Both the position numbers and the translations under genes were made by a program. Shown in pieces: positions 17,574 through 25,444 of a DNA stretch of 64,000 bases. Source of the stretch: a candidate division TA06 bacterium B3_TA06 (GTDB lineage Bacteria; Hydrothermota; Tepidihabitantia; B3-TA06); the NCBI GenBank assembly GCA_005223075.1, contig NJBO01000004.1, positions 1 to 64,000 on the forward strand. The letters are read 5' to 3'. The notes below the pieces were generated by a model. The model had not been told where the DNA came from. It worked only from the letters and a program-made list of their open reading frames with translations, and did not search any database. Numbering within the stretch: the stretch's first letter is position 1; each line of letters begins with the position of its first letter.

Positions 17574-19610
17574 CTAAATTTTGTGCTCGAACTGGAGCTT
17601 GTACAGGTTGTAGTAGGTGCCTTTGCGGGCCATGAGGGTCTCGTGATCACCCTCCTCCACGATGCGCCCGTGGTCGAGGACGATGATGCGGTCTGCGTCC
17701 CTTACCGTTGATAGCCGGTGCGCGACGATCAATGCGGTGCGGCCCTCAAGCAGTTTGTGGATCGCATCCTGGATTATAGCCTCGGTCTTGGTATCTACGG
17801 ATGATGTAGCCTCGTCTAAGACAAGGATAGCAGGATCGAAGGCAATGGCGCGCGCGAAGGCAATGAGCTGACGCTCGCCAACGGAGAGGTTCACCCCGCG
17901 CTCCGCGACCTCTGCCTCGTAGCCCTTGGGTAGCTTCTCGATAAACCCTGCTGCGTTGGCAACCCTGGCGGCCTCCTGGACCTTCTCGTGAGGTATCTCG
18001 CTGCGCAGCCTTATGTTTGTTTTTATATCCCCGATAAAGAGGAAAACATCCTGCATCACTATCCCGATCTCTGAACGCAGCTTCTGCTTGTCTATATCCT
18101 TTATGTCTGCTCCATCTACCAGTATCTTACCTTTCTGTATCTCGTAGAAACGGCACAAGGTGTTGATAACCGAGGTCTTGCCCGCGCCTGTGGCACCCAC
18201 GAACGCCACGCGTTCGCCGGGTTTGAGCTTGAAGTTTATGTCCTTTAGAACCCAGTCTTCGTCGTTGTATGCGAACCATACATCTCTGAACTCGATCTCT
18301 CCACGGATACGTGAGATTTTTGCTTCTCCCTTGTAGGTTTCCTGCTTCTCGTCCATGAGCATGAAGACGCGCTCGCCTGAGGCCATGGCCTGCTGCATGA
18401 GGTTGAACTTCTCGGTAAGATCGCGTATCGGCTCGAAGAAGCGTTCGGCGAACGAGATGAACGCGGTCAAAAATCCGATGGTTACGAGACCCCCTAACAC
18501 CCAACCTGCGCCGAACCAGATGATTGCTGCTATCGCCACCACGGCCAGGAGGTCAACGAGCGGCCTGAAGACCGCAAAGATCATCATCTGAGAGAAGCGT
18601 GCCATGAAGTGGCTCTCGTTGATCGTGGTGAACTCTTTTAGTCGTTTACGCTCCTGATGGAACATCTGAACCACCTTTATTCCGGAAAGGTTCTCTGCGA
18701 GGAAGGCGTTGATGCGTGCAAGGCGAACCCTGACCTTGCGGAACGCGTCCCGGATCGTGCGCCGGAAGATTATGGTGGCCGCGAGCATCGGCGGGAGTAT
18801 GGCAAAGGTCACCAGTGCCAGGCGCCAGTTGTATACAGGCAGGTAGATTACGAGTCCCAACAGCAGGAAGGCGTCGTAGAAGAAGCTTGTTATGACCTCT
18901 GAGAAGAACTCGTTTAAGGCCTCAACATCGTTTGTGGCTCTTGTAACAAGCCTGCCCACCGGGTTGCGGTCGAAGAAGCGGACCGGCAACCTCTGCAGAT
19001 GGGCAAAGATCCCGGTTCGCAGCCTGTGCATCGAGCGCTGCCCGGCTACGGTTGTCAGGAAGATCTGGGCGAAGCTTGCGATAAGACGGATGAGAACAAT
19101 CCCAATAAAGAAGATCCCCAGCCGTATGACCCCTTGCCAATCATCGCTTCTCAGGAAAGCAAGAACCTTGCTTTCGAATTTCGAGAGGTCTTCGTACGGA
19201 ACGAGTAATTTCTCCTTCCCGGCTGGCCGGTAGCCCTTAATCCCCTTCTGCGCCGCTTTTTTTCGGTCCATGAGGTAGTAGTTCAGGCTATCGGCAAAGT
19301 TGCGCGGTTCGATCTTAGAAAGGCGCTCCTGGGGCACGGCATAGAGGCTGTCTTCTATTGGATAGACAAACTTTGCGTGTTTTTCGGCCTGTTCTGGCGA
19401 AAGATAAAGAAGCCTTGCGCTTGCCCTTATGTGGCGGTCGATAGCACGCTGGATAATAACGGGCAGGGCGATCTGTCCGGCCATGAGCAGAAGACCCAGC
19501 GAGCCGGCTACAACAAGCATCCACCAGTCGCGCTGTAGATAACTCATCAACCGCTTGATGATCCTTGAATCGTATATCTTGCCGAGTTTTTCCTCTTCAA
19601 CCGTGATCAT
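17574..19610 (-). CDS. Heterodimeric ABC exporter, subunit with catalytic-site Walker B
   Basis: A 678-residue half-transporter with six TM helices and an ATPase domain. Walker A GATGAGKT is at 472-479 and Walker B ILVLDE has the catalytic Glu600. The signature is degenerate: LSVGE (575-579) instead of LSGGQ. An insertion of about 95 charged residues (about 62-157) sits between TM1 and TM2, so outside the membrane. The partner at 19610-21472 has the complementary defects, as in TM287/TM288- or BmrC/BmrD-type heterodimers. Its ATG shares a base with the partner's stop (TAATG). Substrate unknown; multidrug or lipid export is usual. Confidence 0.92.
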   Translation of the reverse strand: MITVEEEKLGKIYDSRIIKRLMSYLQRDWWMLVVAGSLGLLLMAGQIALPVIIQRAIDRHIRASARLLYLSPEQAEKHAKFVYPIEDSLYAVPQERLSKIEPRNFADSLNYYLMDRKKAAQKGIKGYRPAGKEKLLVPYEDLSKFESKVLAFLRSDDWQGVIRLGIFFIGIVLIRLIASFAQIFLTTVAGQRSMHRLRTGIFAHLQRLPVRFFDRNPVGRLVTRATNDVEALNEFFSEVITSFFYDAFLLLGLVIYLPVYNWRLALVTFAILPPMLAATIIFRRTIRDAFRKVRVRLARINAFLAENLSGIKVVQMFHQERKRLKEFTTINESHFMARFSQMMIFAVFRPLVDLLAVVAIAAIIWFGAGWVLGGLVTIGFLTAFISFAERFFEPIRDLTEKFNLMQQAMASGERVFMLMDEKQETYKGEAKISRIRGEIEFRDVWFAYNDEDWVLKDINFKLKPGERVAFVGATGAGKTSVINTLCRFYEIQKGKILVDGADIKDIDKQKLRSEIGIVMQDVFLFIGDIKTNIRLRSEIPHEKVQEAARVANAAGFIEKLPKGYEAEVAERGVNLSVGERQLIAFARAIAFDPAILVLDEATSSVDTKTEAIIQDAIHKLLEGRTALIVAHRLSTVRDADRIIVLDHGRIVEEGDHETLMARKGTYYNLYKLQFEHKI

Positions 19611-21472
19611 TACGCTATCCCCTGGAGTCTTGCGAAAAGCGCATAAAGGCCGTCTTTGGCTAATAGCTCGGAGTGCGTTCCTCGCTCCGCGATCCTGCCC
19701 TCGTCCAGCACCAGTATCTCGTCTGCGAACGCCAGGCTGCGCGGTCTTGCCGAGATGATGATCACCGCACGAGAACTCATTATCTCTTTGAGCGCGGTGA
19801 GGATCTCTATCTCCTTATCAGCGTCTACCGCCGAGAGTGCGTCGTCAAGTATAAGTACCTTTGGTTCTGTAAGGACGGCTCGTGCGATTGTAAGGCGCTG
19901 TTTCTGACCGCCTGAGACGGTTACCCCTCTCTCCCCCAGGACGGTATCGTAGCCTTTGGGAAACTCGATTATCTCCTCGTGTATCCCTGCTATCTTGGCC
20001 GCAACCTCGACCTCCTTCTGCTCAACCTCACGTTCCACGCCGAAAGCAAGGTTCTCCGTAACCGTCTGGGAGAAGAGGAAGGTGTCCTGAGGCACCATGC
20101 CTATCGCACGCCTCAGGACCTCCAGTGGGAGTTGATCTATTGAATGCCCGTCAACGGTGATGGTTCCTTTGGGCGCTTCATACAGCCTGGGGATCAGCGA
20201 GACAAGGGTTGACTTGCCCGATCCTACGGTCCCGATTATCCCGAGCACCTTCCCCGGAGCCAGGTCAAAGCTTATGCCCACAAGTGCCGGGTGATCGGTT
20301 CCAGGGTACTGGAAGGTCAGGTTCTTGAAACGGACATGGCCCAGGATCTCCTTGAGTGGTAGTGTGCCGGAGGTATCGGCGATCTCCGGCTTTGTATCGA
20401 GCAGGGTATTGATTCGCACCATCGAGGCCGCGCCGCTCTGCAGGAGGTTTATTACCCATCCTATGGCGATCATCGGCCATATAAGCATCCCGAGGTATGC
20501 CTGGAAGGCAACGAAGTCGCCCACGGTCAACCGGGTAAGTATGACCAGCCGGCCGCCCAAGAGAAGGATCAGGACGAGCGAGAGGTTGGAAAGGAACATG
20601 ATTAAGGGAAAGAAAAGACCCCATATCTTGATAAGGGAGATGTTCTTTTTGACGTAGTCGCTGCTCGTATTGCGGAAGCTTTCTGTTTCGCCGGCCTCCT
20701 GCACGTAGGCCTTGACAACCCGGATGCCTGTGAGGTTTTCAGTGACCCTTGCCGTCATGGAAGAAAACGCGTCCCGTACCGCCCTGAAGCGCGCGTGCAG
20801 GAGCTTCCCGAACCAGCCGATGATGAAGGACATCACTATCAACGGGATCACGGAATACAGGGTAAGCAAACCGGTAAGCGGCCAGCGCAGGGTGGCCATG
20901 TAGATGATGGAAAGCACCCCCATGAAGAAGATGTCAAGGATAATAACAAAACCCGGCATCATGGACCTCATGACCGCGTTCAGGTCGTTGGTGGCGTGCG
21001 CCATCAGGTCACCCACCTGGCGGGTATCATAGAACGAATAGGAAAGTGTCTGCAGGTGGCGTAGGAGCCCTCGGCGCAGATCGGCTGTCACCCGGATAGC
21101 CGTTCCTGAGAGCCAGCGCCGCCAGAAGAAACGCCCCACAGAGATCAAAAGACCTGCAATGAGCGCCGCCACGGCAATGAAAAGGATCAACCTTATGGTT
21201 CCGCTGTCCGCAACGATCGATGCTATGGTTGAAGTCACGGCCTGGTAGATGGATTTGGGCAAAAGCGCCTGCATGGCCTCCCCCACCGCGTCGCCCGTGG
21301 CAACAATCAGGTCTATAGCCGCACGAATCAGCCTGGGCAGGATGATCTGCAAATAATCAATCACTATAAGGGCAACCGAGCCTACCATGATCTTGAGCAC
21401 ATGCGGCTGTAGATAGGGTAGCAGTGTCTTAAAGGCGCGCAGCCCCTTCCTTTTCGGTTGGCTTTCCTGCAT
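19610..21472 (-). CDS. Heterodimeric ABC exporter, subunit with degenerate Walker B
   Basis: A 620-residue half-transporter. Walker A GTVGSGKS is at 414-421, the signature is canonical VSGGQ (519-523), and Walker B is ILDDA with Asp544 where the catalytic Glu should be. Its canonical signature pairs with the partner's intact Walker A/B to make the one working ATP site; its own Walker B pairs with the partner's LSVGE to make the degenerate site. An insertion after TM1 (about residues 58-92) enlarges the external loop. First gene of a two-gene operon with a near-leaderless promoter. Confidence 0.92.
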   Translation of the reverse strand: MQESQPKRKGLRAFKTLLPYLQPHVLKIMVGSVALIVIDYLQIILPRLIRAAIDLIVATGDAVGEAMQALLPKSIYQAVTSTIASIVADSGTIRLILFIAVAALIAGLLISVGRFFWRRWLSGTAIRVTADLRRGLLRHLQTLSYSFYDTRQVGDLMAHATNDLNAVMRSMMPGFVIILDIFFMGVLSIIYMATLRWPLTGLLTLYSVIPLIVMSFIIGWFGKLLHARFRAVRDAFSSMTARVTENLTGIRVVKAYVQEAGETESFRNTSSDYVKKNISLIKIWGLFFPLIMFLSNLSLVLILLLGGRLVILTRLTVGDFVAFQAYLGMLIWPMIAIGWVINLLQSGAASMVRINTLLDTKPEIADTSGTLPLKEILGHVRFKNLTFQYPGTDHPALVGISFDLAPGKVLGIIGTVGSGKSTLVSLIPRLYEAPKGTITVDGHSIDQLPLEVLRRAIGMVPQDTFLFSQTVTENLAFGVEREVEQKEVEVAAKIAGIHEEIIEFPKGYDTVLGERGVTVSGGQKQRLTIARAVLTEPKVLILDDALSAVDADKEIEILTALKEIMSSRAVIIISARPRSLAFADEILVLDEGRIAERGTHSELLAKDGLYALFARLQGIA

Positions 21473-21480
21473 AAGCGTAG

Positions 21481-21509
21481 AGTCTACTGTTTTGATGACG
21501 ATTTGTCAA
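21481..21509 (-). promoter_or_regulatory. Promoter of the ABC exporter operon (leader 0-2 bases)
   Basis: Minus strand: TTGACA (21504-21509), 17-base spacer, TAGACT (21481-21486), eight bases, ATG (21470-21472). No Shine-Dalgarno. Confidence 0.7.
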
Positions 21510-21594
21510 CAAAATTCTGCTCCTTTTGACGGCTCACAGCTTACGGCTGACGGCTGACAGCTCACAGCTGACGGCGGTCATTGCACTCCATTAG

Positions 21595-21681
21595 ATAATC
21601 TGCGTTCATCTGCGAAATCTGCGGTTAAAGAAAAATGGCTTAAATAATCTGCGTTCATCTGCGAAATCTGCGGTTAAAGAA
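21595..21681 (+). repeat. Pair of 38-bp direct repeats
   Basis: Identical 38-bp segments at 21595-21632 and 21644-21681, each containing AATCTGCGTTCATCTGCGAA and ending in GGTTAAAGAA. A stretch of CTGACGGCTGACAGCTCACAG-type imperfect repeats lies just before (about 21530-21578). No coding function seen. Confidence 0.85.
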
Positions 21682-21691
21682 TTCGACTGGC

Positions 21692-21719
21692 TTGACATCC
21701 TTAGTTGCGGGTCTATCCT
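21692..21719 (+). promoter_or_regulatory. Sigma70-type promoter of the thiamine-binding protein gene
   Basis: TTGACA (21692-21697), 16-base spacer, TATCCT (21714-21719); AAAGGAG follows before the ATG at 21738. The -35 box begins 11 bases after the second 38-bp repeat. Confidence 0.75.
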
Positions 21720-21737
21720 TAAGCCGAAAGGAGAGCG

Positions 21738-22043
21738 ATGCTTGCACAGTTTACCATCTTCCCGACCGATAAGGGCGAGGGTCTCTCCGGCTACGTGGCC
21801 GAGGCGATAAGGATAGTAGACGCTTCAGGATTGTCCTACAAGCTAGGACCTATGTCTACCTCGATCGAGGGTGAATGGGACGAGGTGTTCGGCGTGATCA
21901 AGAAATGCCGCGACGCTATGCGCAAGCACTCGAATCGCGTGTATATCGTGATCGCAGTGGACGACCGGGCGGGTGCTGTGAATCGCCTCCAGGGAAAGAT
22001 ACGCTCGGTGGCGGAAAAGCTCGGAGAGGAACCGAAAACTTAG
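21738..22043 (+). CDS. MTH1187/YkoF-family thiamine-binding protein (UPF0045)
   Basis: A 101-residue protein with the whole family domain: MLAQFTIFPTDKGEGLSGYVAE, then GLSYKLGPMSTSIEGEWDEVF and VIAVDDRAG. Family members are small ferredoxin-like-fold proteins shown or proposed to bind thiamine or its pyrimidine moiety, often next to thiamine transporters. No transporter is next to it here. AAAGGAG precedes the ATG. It ends at a bidirectional terminator. Confidence 0.88.
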   Translation: MLAQFTIFPTDKGEGLSGYVAEAIRIVDASGLSYKLGPMSTSIEGEWDEVFGVIKKCRDAMRKHSNRVYIVIAVDDRAGAVNRLQGKIRSVAEKLGEEPKT

Positions 22044-22107
22044 CACCCCTCGTTCTAACATTAATCTAGGGGCGTTAGGTTAAAATCGGCGCTCCTTCGG
22101 CGGAGAT

Positions 22108-22144
22108 AAAAAGAGCCGGGGGTATAATGCCCCGGCTCTTTAAA
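22108..22144. terminator. Bidirectional rho-independent terminator
   Basis: Perfect 11-bp stem AAGAGCCGGGG (22111-22121) / CCCCGGCTCTT (22130-22140) with an 8-base loop. Read on the minus strand it is followed by TTTTT; on the plus strand by TTTAAATT. It separates two convergent genes. Confidence 0.9.
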
Positions 22145-22155
22145 TTCTCCTCTGG

Positions 22156-22764
22156 TTACCCGATCCTGACGTTGAGATCAAGGTTGGTGATGAGCCTGTC
22201 AAGAAGCTCACGGAAGACACGGCTGGGGTAGACGGAAAGACGAACCTTCTCGAGTGTCTTTGCGAGTTCCTTGGAAAGTGGACGCATGGCCTGATATATT
22301 GAGTGGAATGTCGCGCTGAATCGGATCTCCTCGTTGGTTTCTTTGCTCTTGATAACGGCAACATAGCTGGTCTTTACCCTTACCTGCTTCCCGTCAACGT
22401 CCAGCAGCAGCTGCTGCTCATCAACGTCAATAGACAGGTCGCCGTCAAGGTGCAGCTTGCCCGCAGGCTTCTCCACCTTGGCATCCTTCATAACCAGATC
22501 CATGAGACGTAGCTTGGCACGAGGGGTCTCAGCCAAACGATCCGACTCGATAAGATCGTCCAGCTCCTCAACGGTGGTATCCTTCATGCTCTTGAGAAAA
22601 CGCTCGAACTCGCGCAGGCTCGCCCCACGAGCAAGCAGAAATAGAACATACTGATTCAGGCTGATCCGATCCGCAATCGCCTGTTCTGCCAGTGTGCGGT
22701 GCAGTGACACAGGAATACGAACGAGAAAACGTCCGCTGAAGTCCTTTGTCATTTTTCTTCTCAT
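22156..22764 (-). CDS. HicB-like protein with N-terminal ribbon-helix-helix domain
   Basis: A 202-residue protein. Residues about 9-50 (SGRFLVRIPVSLHRTLAEQA ... ISLNQYVLFLLARG) match the ribbon-helix-helix DNA-binding domain found at the end of HicB antitoxins. The rest has a LHLDGDLSIDVDEQQLLLDV beta segment and a helical tail, and I do not recognise it. No HicA-like partner lies on either side, so it is more likely a stand-alone regulator. GGAG precedes the ATG. It converges on the thiamine-binding protein gene. Confidence 0.65.
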   Translation of the reverse strand: MRRKMTKDFSGRFLVRIPVSLHRTLAEQAIADRISLNQYVLFLLARGASLREFERFLKSMKDTTVEELDDLIESDRLAETPRAKLRLMDLVMKDAKVEKPAGKLHLDGDLSIDVDEQQLLLDVDGKQVRVKTSYVAVIKSKETNEEIRFSATFHSIYQAMRPLSKELAKTLEKVRLSVYPSRVFRELLDRLITNLDLNVRIG

Positions 22765-22856
22765 GGCTTCTCCTTTGTTTTGGACGGATATGATACTGAT
22801 GGTGAAAAGTTTGTCAAGAGGTAATCTGTGTTCTTGAAAGAGTGGTAATTTGTCGT

Positions 22857-23654
22857 TTATGGTTTTTGTATCGCCGGATTTTCAGGTCTAATCGTAAGGT
22901 TTTGCTGGGGCTGCAGGTAAGGATCCTCGATCCCTGATCTCGGCATCACTCGTTGCGGGCTGCCGCGGGTAGCGAGGTTTATCCCTGCTCTCAGATAGAC
23001 CCCGTGCATACCGAACCCTTCGATGGGGTCTATCTCTGAGCCGTCCTGATCGCGCCAAGAGATGTATACAGGGTACAGGTAGCCTGTCTGGATCATCAAA
23101 CCAACCAGACTCCTTTTGCATAAGGGAAGGTTGAACTGAATGGCAAGTGCAGCGCCTGCGTTGGCCTGCCAGCCTCTTAAAGAGGACCGGTATGGTTCTT
23201 CGAGGGCATCCCCCACCTCGCCGCCTCCGATCTCGGTAAGTTCCAGCGCAAATACCGCCCCGCCTGCGTCAAGGCACGGTCTGATCCATACCCAGTCCGC
23301 CGGTTTCAAGCCTAGCCCCAGCTCGGCGGATCCTATAGCATATCCAAGGGATGCCGAGAGCGCATCCGCGCTTGTGCGCGAAAAAAGTCCGCCGCCCCAG
23401 GCACCCAGCGAGAAAAGACCGATCTCACCACCGCCCTGACCGCCTATAAAATAGAAAGGGCTGCCAAACTCAACAGTTTGAGAGCCACCCAGTATCTCCC
23501 GGTTGATTGTGGTCAGGTTGTCGTTCAGACCTTCCACGTCAACCATCATTCCGGCCACACCTAAGCCGCCCCACCCACCAACAGGGTATGCCGAGGTGAC
23601 CATCACCGACAAGATGCTCAAGACAAAAACCTTCGTCACGCCAGCACGATTCAT
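22857..23654 (-). CDS. Secreted/outer-membrane protein of unknown function
   Basis: A 265-residue protein. An N-terminal signal (KVFVLSILSVMVTSA) is followed by Gly-rich alternating hydrophobic strands (GGGEIGLFSLGAWGGGLF; AGAALAIQFNLP; YLRAGINLATRG) suggestive of a small beta-barrel. The C-terminal 35 residues are Pro/Gln-rich. No family recognised. Promoter and start codon are only six bases apart, so the mRNA is probably leaderless. It is divergent from the restriction endonuclease gene. Confidence 0.65.
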   Translation of the reverse strand: MNRAGVTKVFVLSILSVMVTSAYPVGGWGGLGVAGMMVDVEGLNDNLTTINREILGGSQTVEFGSPFYFIGGQGGGEIGLFSLGAWGGGLFSRTSADALSASLGYAIGSAELGLGLKPADWVWIRPCLDAGGAVFALELTEIGGGEVGDALEEPYRSSLRGWQANAGAALAIQFNLPLCKRSLVGLMIQTGYLYPVYISWRDQDGSEIDPIEGFGMHGVYLRAGINLATRGSPQRVMPRSGIEDPYLQPQQNLTIRPENPAIQKP

Positions 23655-23660
23655 AGGCCA

Positions 23661-23688
23661 AGCTTAATCGCCAAACTTGAAGTGTCAA
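23661..23688 (-). promoter_or_regulatory. Promoter giving a leaderless mRNA (secreted protein)
   Basis: Minus strand: TTGACA (23683-23688), 16-base spacer, TAAGCT (23661-23666), six bases, ATG (23652-23654). Confidence 0.7.
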
Positions 23689-23712
23689 GTCCGCTCAGAT
23701 TCACGTCTTTAC

Positions 23713-23741
23713 TTGACATCGGGATCGTGATTGACTATACT
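23713..23741 (+). promoter_or_regulatory. Promoter giving a leaderless mRNA (BglII-like endonuclease)
   Basis: TTGACA (23713-23718), 17-base spacer, TATACT (23736-23741), seven bases, ATG (23749). This placement also rules out an upstream in-frame TTG at 23731, which lies in the spacer. Confidence 0.85.
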
Positions 23742-23748
23742 TCTTTTA

Positions 23749-24348
23749 ATGAATAAGGGCATTGAGAATATACCTCAGAAAATTCGTGACCTATACGAAA
23801 TTCATGAGTGGAAACATGCGGTAGCAGTGTTAAGCCGGGATTTCCCTCAGGAGTGGAATGATATTCTTTATGTGCTTGAGAATTTCCGTTTACTCCGCTC
23901 AAGCATCCTGAAGCCCGGAGGAAGAAAATCTCCTATTTCAGAACGCATAGATGGTATGTTCGCAGCTAGAGGTTGGAAAGAAAGACGTTTTGAAACCTCA
24001 ATTCATGTTGATGATGAGTCTCACGATTCGCCTACTCATAACGTTGACTACTATAAAAATAAGGTAGCTGTCGAGACAGAATGGAATAACAAAGATCCCT
24101 TTTATGATCGTGATCTTAACAACTTCCGCTTGCTCCATCAGCTTGATGTGATTAGTGTAGGGGTTATAATAACGCGTGCGGATTCTCTACAAGATATATT
24201 TAAACGACTCGGACCAAAAATAGCAAGGAAATATGGAGCAGCTACAACACACATGAGCAAGTTGATACCTAAGATGGATGGTGGCGGGGCGGGGGGCTGT
24301 CCTGTGCTCGCCTTTGGTATTACGAAAAACCTCTACGTTGAGGATTAA
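23749..24348 (+). CDS. BglII/BstYI-family type II restriction endonuclease
   Basis: A 199-residue PD-(D/E)XK-fold endonuclease. The motif VDYYKNKVAVETEWNNKD places D100, E109 and E111 in a D-x8-E-x-E pattern, the spacing of the BglII active site (D84, E93, Q95) except that the last residue is Glu. LNNFRLLHQLDVISVGVIIT follows as in the family. The start is fixed by a consensus promoter whose -10 box ends seven bases before the ATG. The methylase gene follows after one base. The recognition site is likely GATC-centred (AGATCT or RGATCY) by family, not proven. Confidence 0.85.
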   Translation: MNKGIENIPQKIRDLYEIHEWKHAVAVLSRDFPQEWNDILYVLENFRLLRSSILKPGGRKSPISERIDGMFAARGWKERRFETSIHVDDESHDSPTHNVDYYKNKVAVETEWNNKDPFYDRDLNNFRLLHQLDVISVGVIITRADSLQDIFKRLGPKIARKYGAATTHMSKLIPKMDGGGAGGCPVLAFGITKNLYVED

Positions 24349-24349
24349 A

Positions 24350-24925
24350 ATGACTGCTGCTGAGAACCTAAGACAAAGAATCAAAGGGAAATTCGGAACC
24401 ATCCTGGCAGACCCGCCATGGCGTTTCCAAAATAGAACCGGGAAAATGGCACCTGAACACATCCGTCTCAGGCGATACCCAACGATGACTTTCAAGGAAA
24501 TAAAAGAACTTCCAGTGGCTGAATTAGCCGCGGAGCAAAGCCATCTCTATCTTTGGGTTCCTAATGCTCTTATAAAAGAAGGACTAGAAGTGATGGAGAG
24601 GTGGGGGTTCACATATAAGACTAACATAGTATGGTTCAAAACCCGTAAGGATGGAGGGCCTGACGGAAGAGGGGTGGGTTTTTATTTTCGCAATGTTACC
24701 GAACTTGTTCTTTTCGGAGTCAGAGGAAACCTTCGTACCGACAAATCAGGACGTACTCAAGTCAATATTATTAGAGCTAGAAAGCGAGAACATTCCAGAA
24801 AACCTGATCAACTCTATGACATAATCGAAGCTTGCAGCCCCAGGCCTTATCTGGAGCTCTTCGCCCGTCATCCTCGCAAAGGCTGGATGCAGTGGGGGAA
24901 CGAAATAGAAGAGACTTTAGAGTGA
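24350..24925 (+). CDS. MT-A70-family DNA N6-adenine methyltransferase
   Basis: A 191-residue methylase with the catalytic DPPW at 21-24, preceded by FGTILA. HLYLWVPNALI, ERWGFTYKTNIVWFKT and HSRKPDQLYDIIEACSPRPYLELFAR are further family blocks. It should protect host DNA from the adjacent BglII-like nuclease by methylating adenine in the site. M.BglII itself modifies N4-cytosine, so here a different methylase class accompanies this nuclease fold. The start is the ATG one base after the nuclease stop; upstream in-frame codons lie inside the nuclease gene. Confidence 0.88.
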   Translation: MTAAENLRQRIKGKFGTILADPPWRFQNRTGKMAPEHIRLRRYPTMTFKEIKELPVAELAAEQSHLYLWVPNALIKEGLEVMERWGFTYKTNIVWFKTRKDGGPDGRGVGFYFRNVTELVLFGVRGNLRTDKSGRTQVNIIRARKREHSRKPDQLYDIIEACSPRPYLELFARHPRKGWMQWGNEIEETLE

Positions 24926-24991
24926 TTCCATTACCGATAATCGAAGCACACCCTTAAAGCCCAACACTCTATCAGGAGTTGATCGCCGATC

Positions 24992-25018
24992 ACTACCGGC
25001 GCATGGGCCGGTAATAGT
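24992..25018 (+). terminator. Probable terminator of the restriction-modification operon
   Basis: Stem ACTACCGGC (24992-25000) / GCCGGTAATAGT (25007-25018), then TCTTTT. It lies about 65 bases past the methylase stop. Confidence 0.55.
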
Positions 25019-25330
25019 TCTTTTAATCGCACCTTCATCTCTCAAAAGGCAGGGGGCAGAATTTCCTTTCCGTGCAACTGTTTTATACAAAGCATCAATC
25101 CGATATTGGGCTTATTTAGAACAAGTCTCGATAATACGTAGGATATTTCTTCAAGCAGCACCTGGCACGGTAGATGCTAATAATAGTTCGACACGCTAGA
25201 GCCACCAAACCTCCTTTGGTTTTGGGATGTTTGACCAAAGACGCCTTTAACATAGCGGGCCGCGACCGCGGCCCGTTCCTTATATCCTCCCTTTCTCCTG
25301 TGGAGAAAGGATCGGAGAAAGAAACAGGTA
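25019..25330. other. Spacer without a supported gene
   Basis: Open frames here lack start signals and family features. A CCAAA-CCTCC-TTTGG hairpin (near 25203) and GCGGGCCGC-GACC-GCGGCCCG (about 25256-25276) followed by TTCCTTAT are visible; the second could terminate transcription. Confidence 0.5.
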
Positions 25331-25360
25331 AGCCAGCCTTTGGGCTGGCTTTTTATTTTC
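25331..25360 (+). terminator. Rho-independent terminator
   Basis: AGCCAGCC (25331-25338), TTTG loop, GGCTGGCT (25343-25350), then TTTTATTTTC. No gene that it would serve is obvious on the plus strand. Confidence 0.7.
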
Positions 25361-25365
25361 TGGTT

Positions 25366-25440
25366 GCGATCTTTTGCCCTTCGGCAAAAGGAGCATTTAA
25401 TCTCGGGGTCCCCGCGCGGCTGCGCAGCAGACGCGTGGGG
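25366..25440. repeat. Paired hairpin repeats behind the TPR gene
   Basis: GCGATCTTTTGCC-CTTC-GGCAAAAGGAGC (25366-25394), then GGGGTCCCCGCGCG (25405-25418) pairing with CGCGTGGGG (25432-25440) around an inner GCTGCGCAGC. The order, GATC-hairpin then GGGGTCCCC-hairpin abutting a stop codon, is the same as at 43858-43935. Confidence 0.85.
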
Positions 25441-25444
25441 TGTA

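Noticed and set aside
21595-21681. Two direct repeats as a CRISPR array
   Set aside because: Only two units with an 11-base gap; no spacers of normal length and no cas genes.
22156-22764. HicAB toxin-antitoxin pair
   Set aside because: No HicA-like small basic frame on either side.
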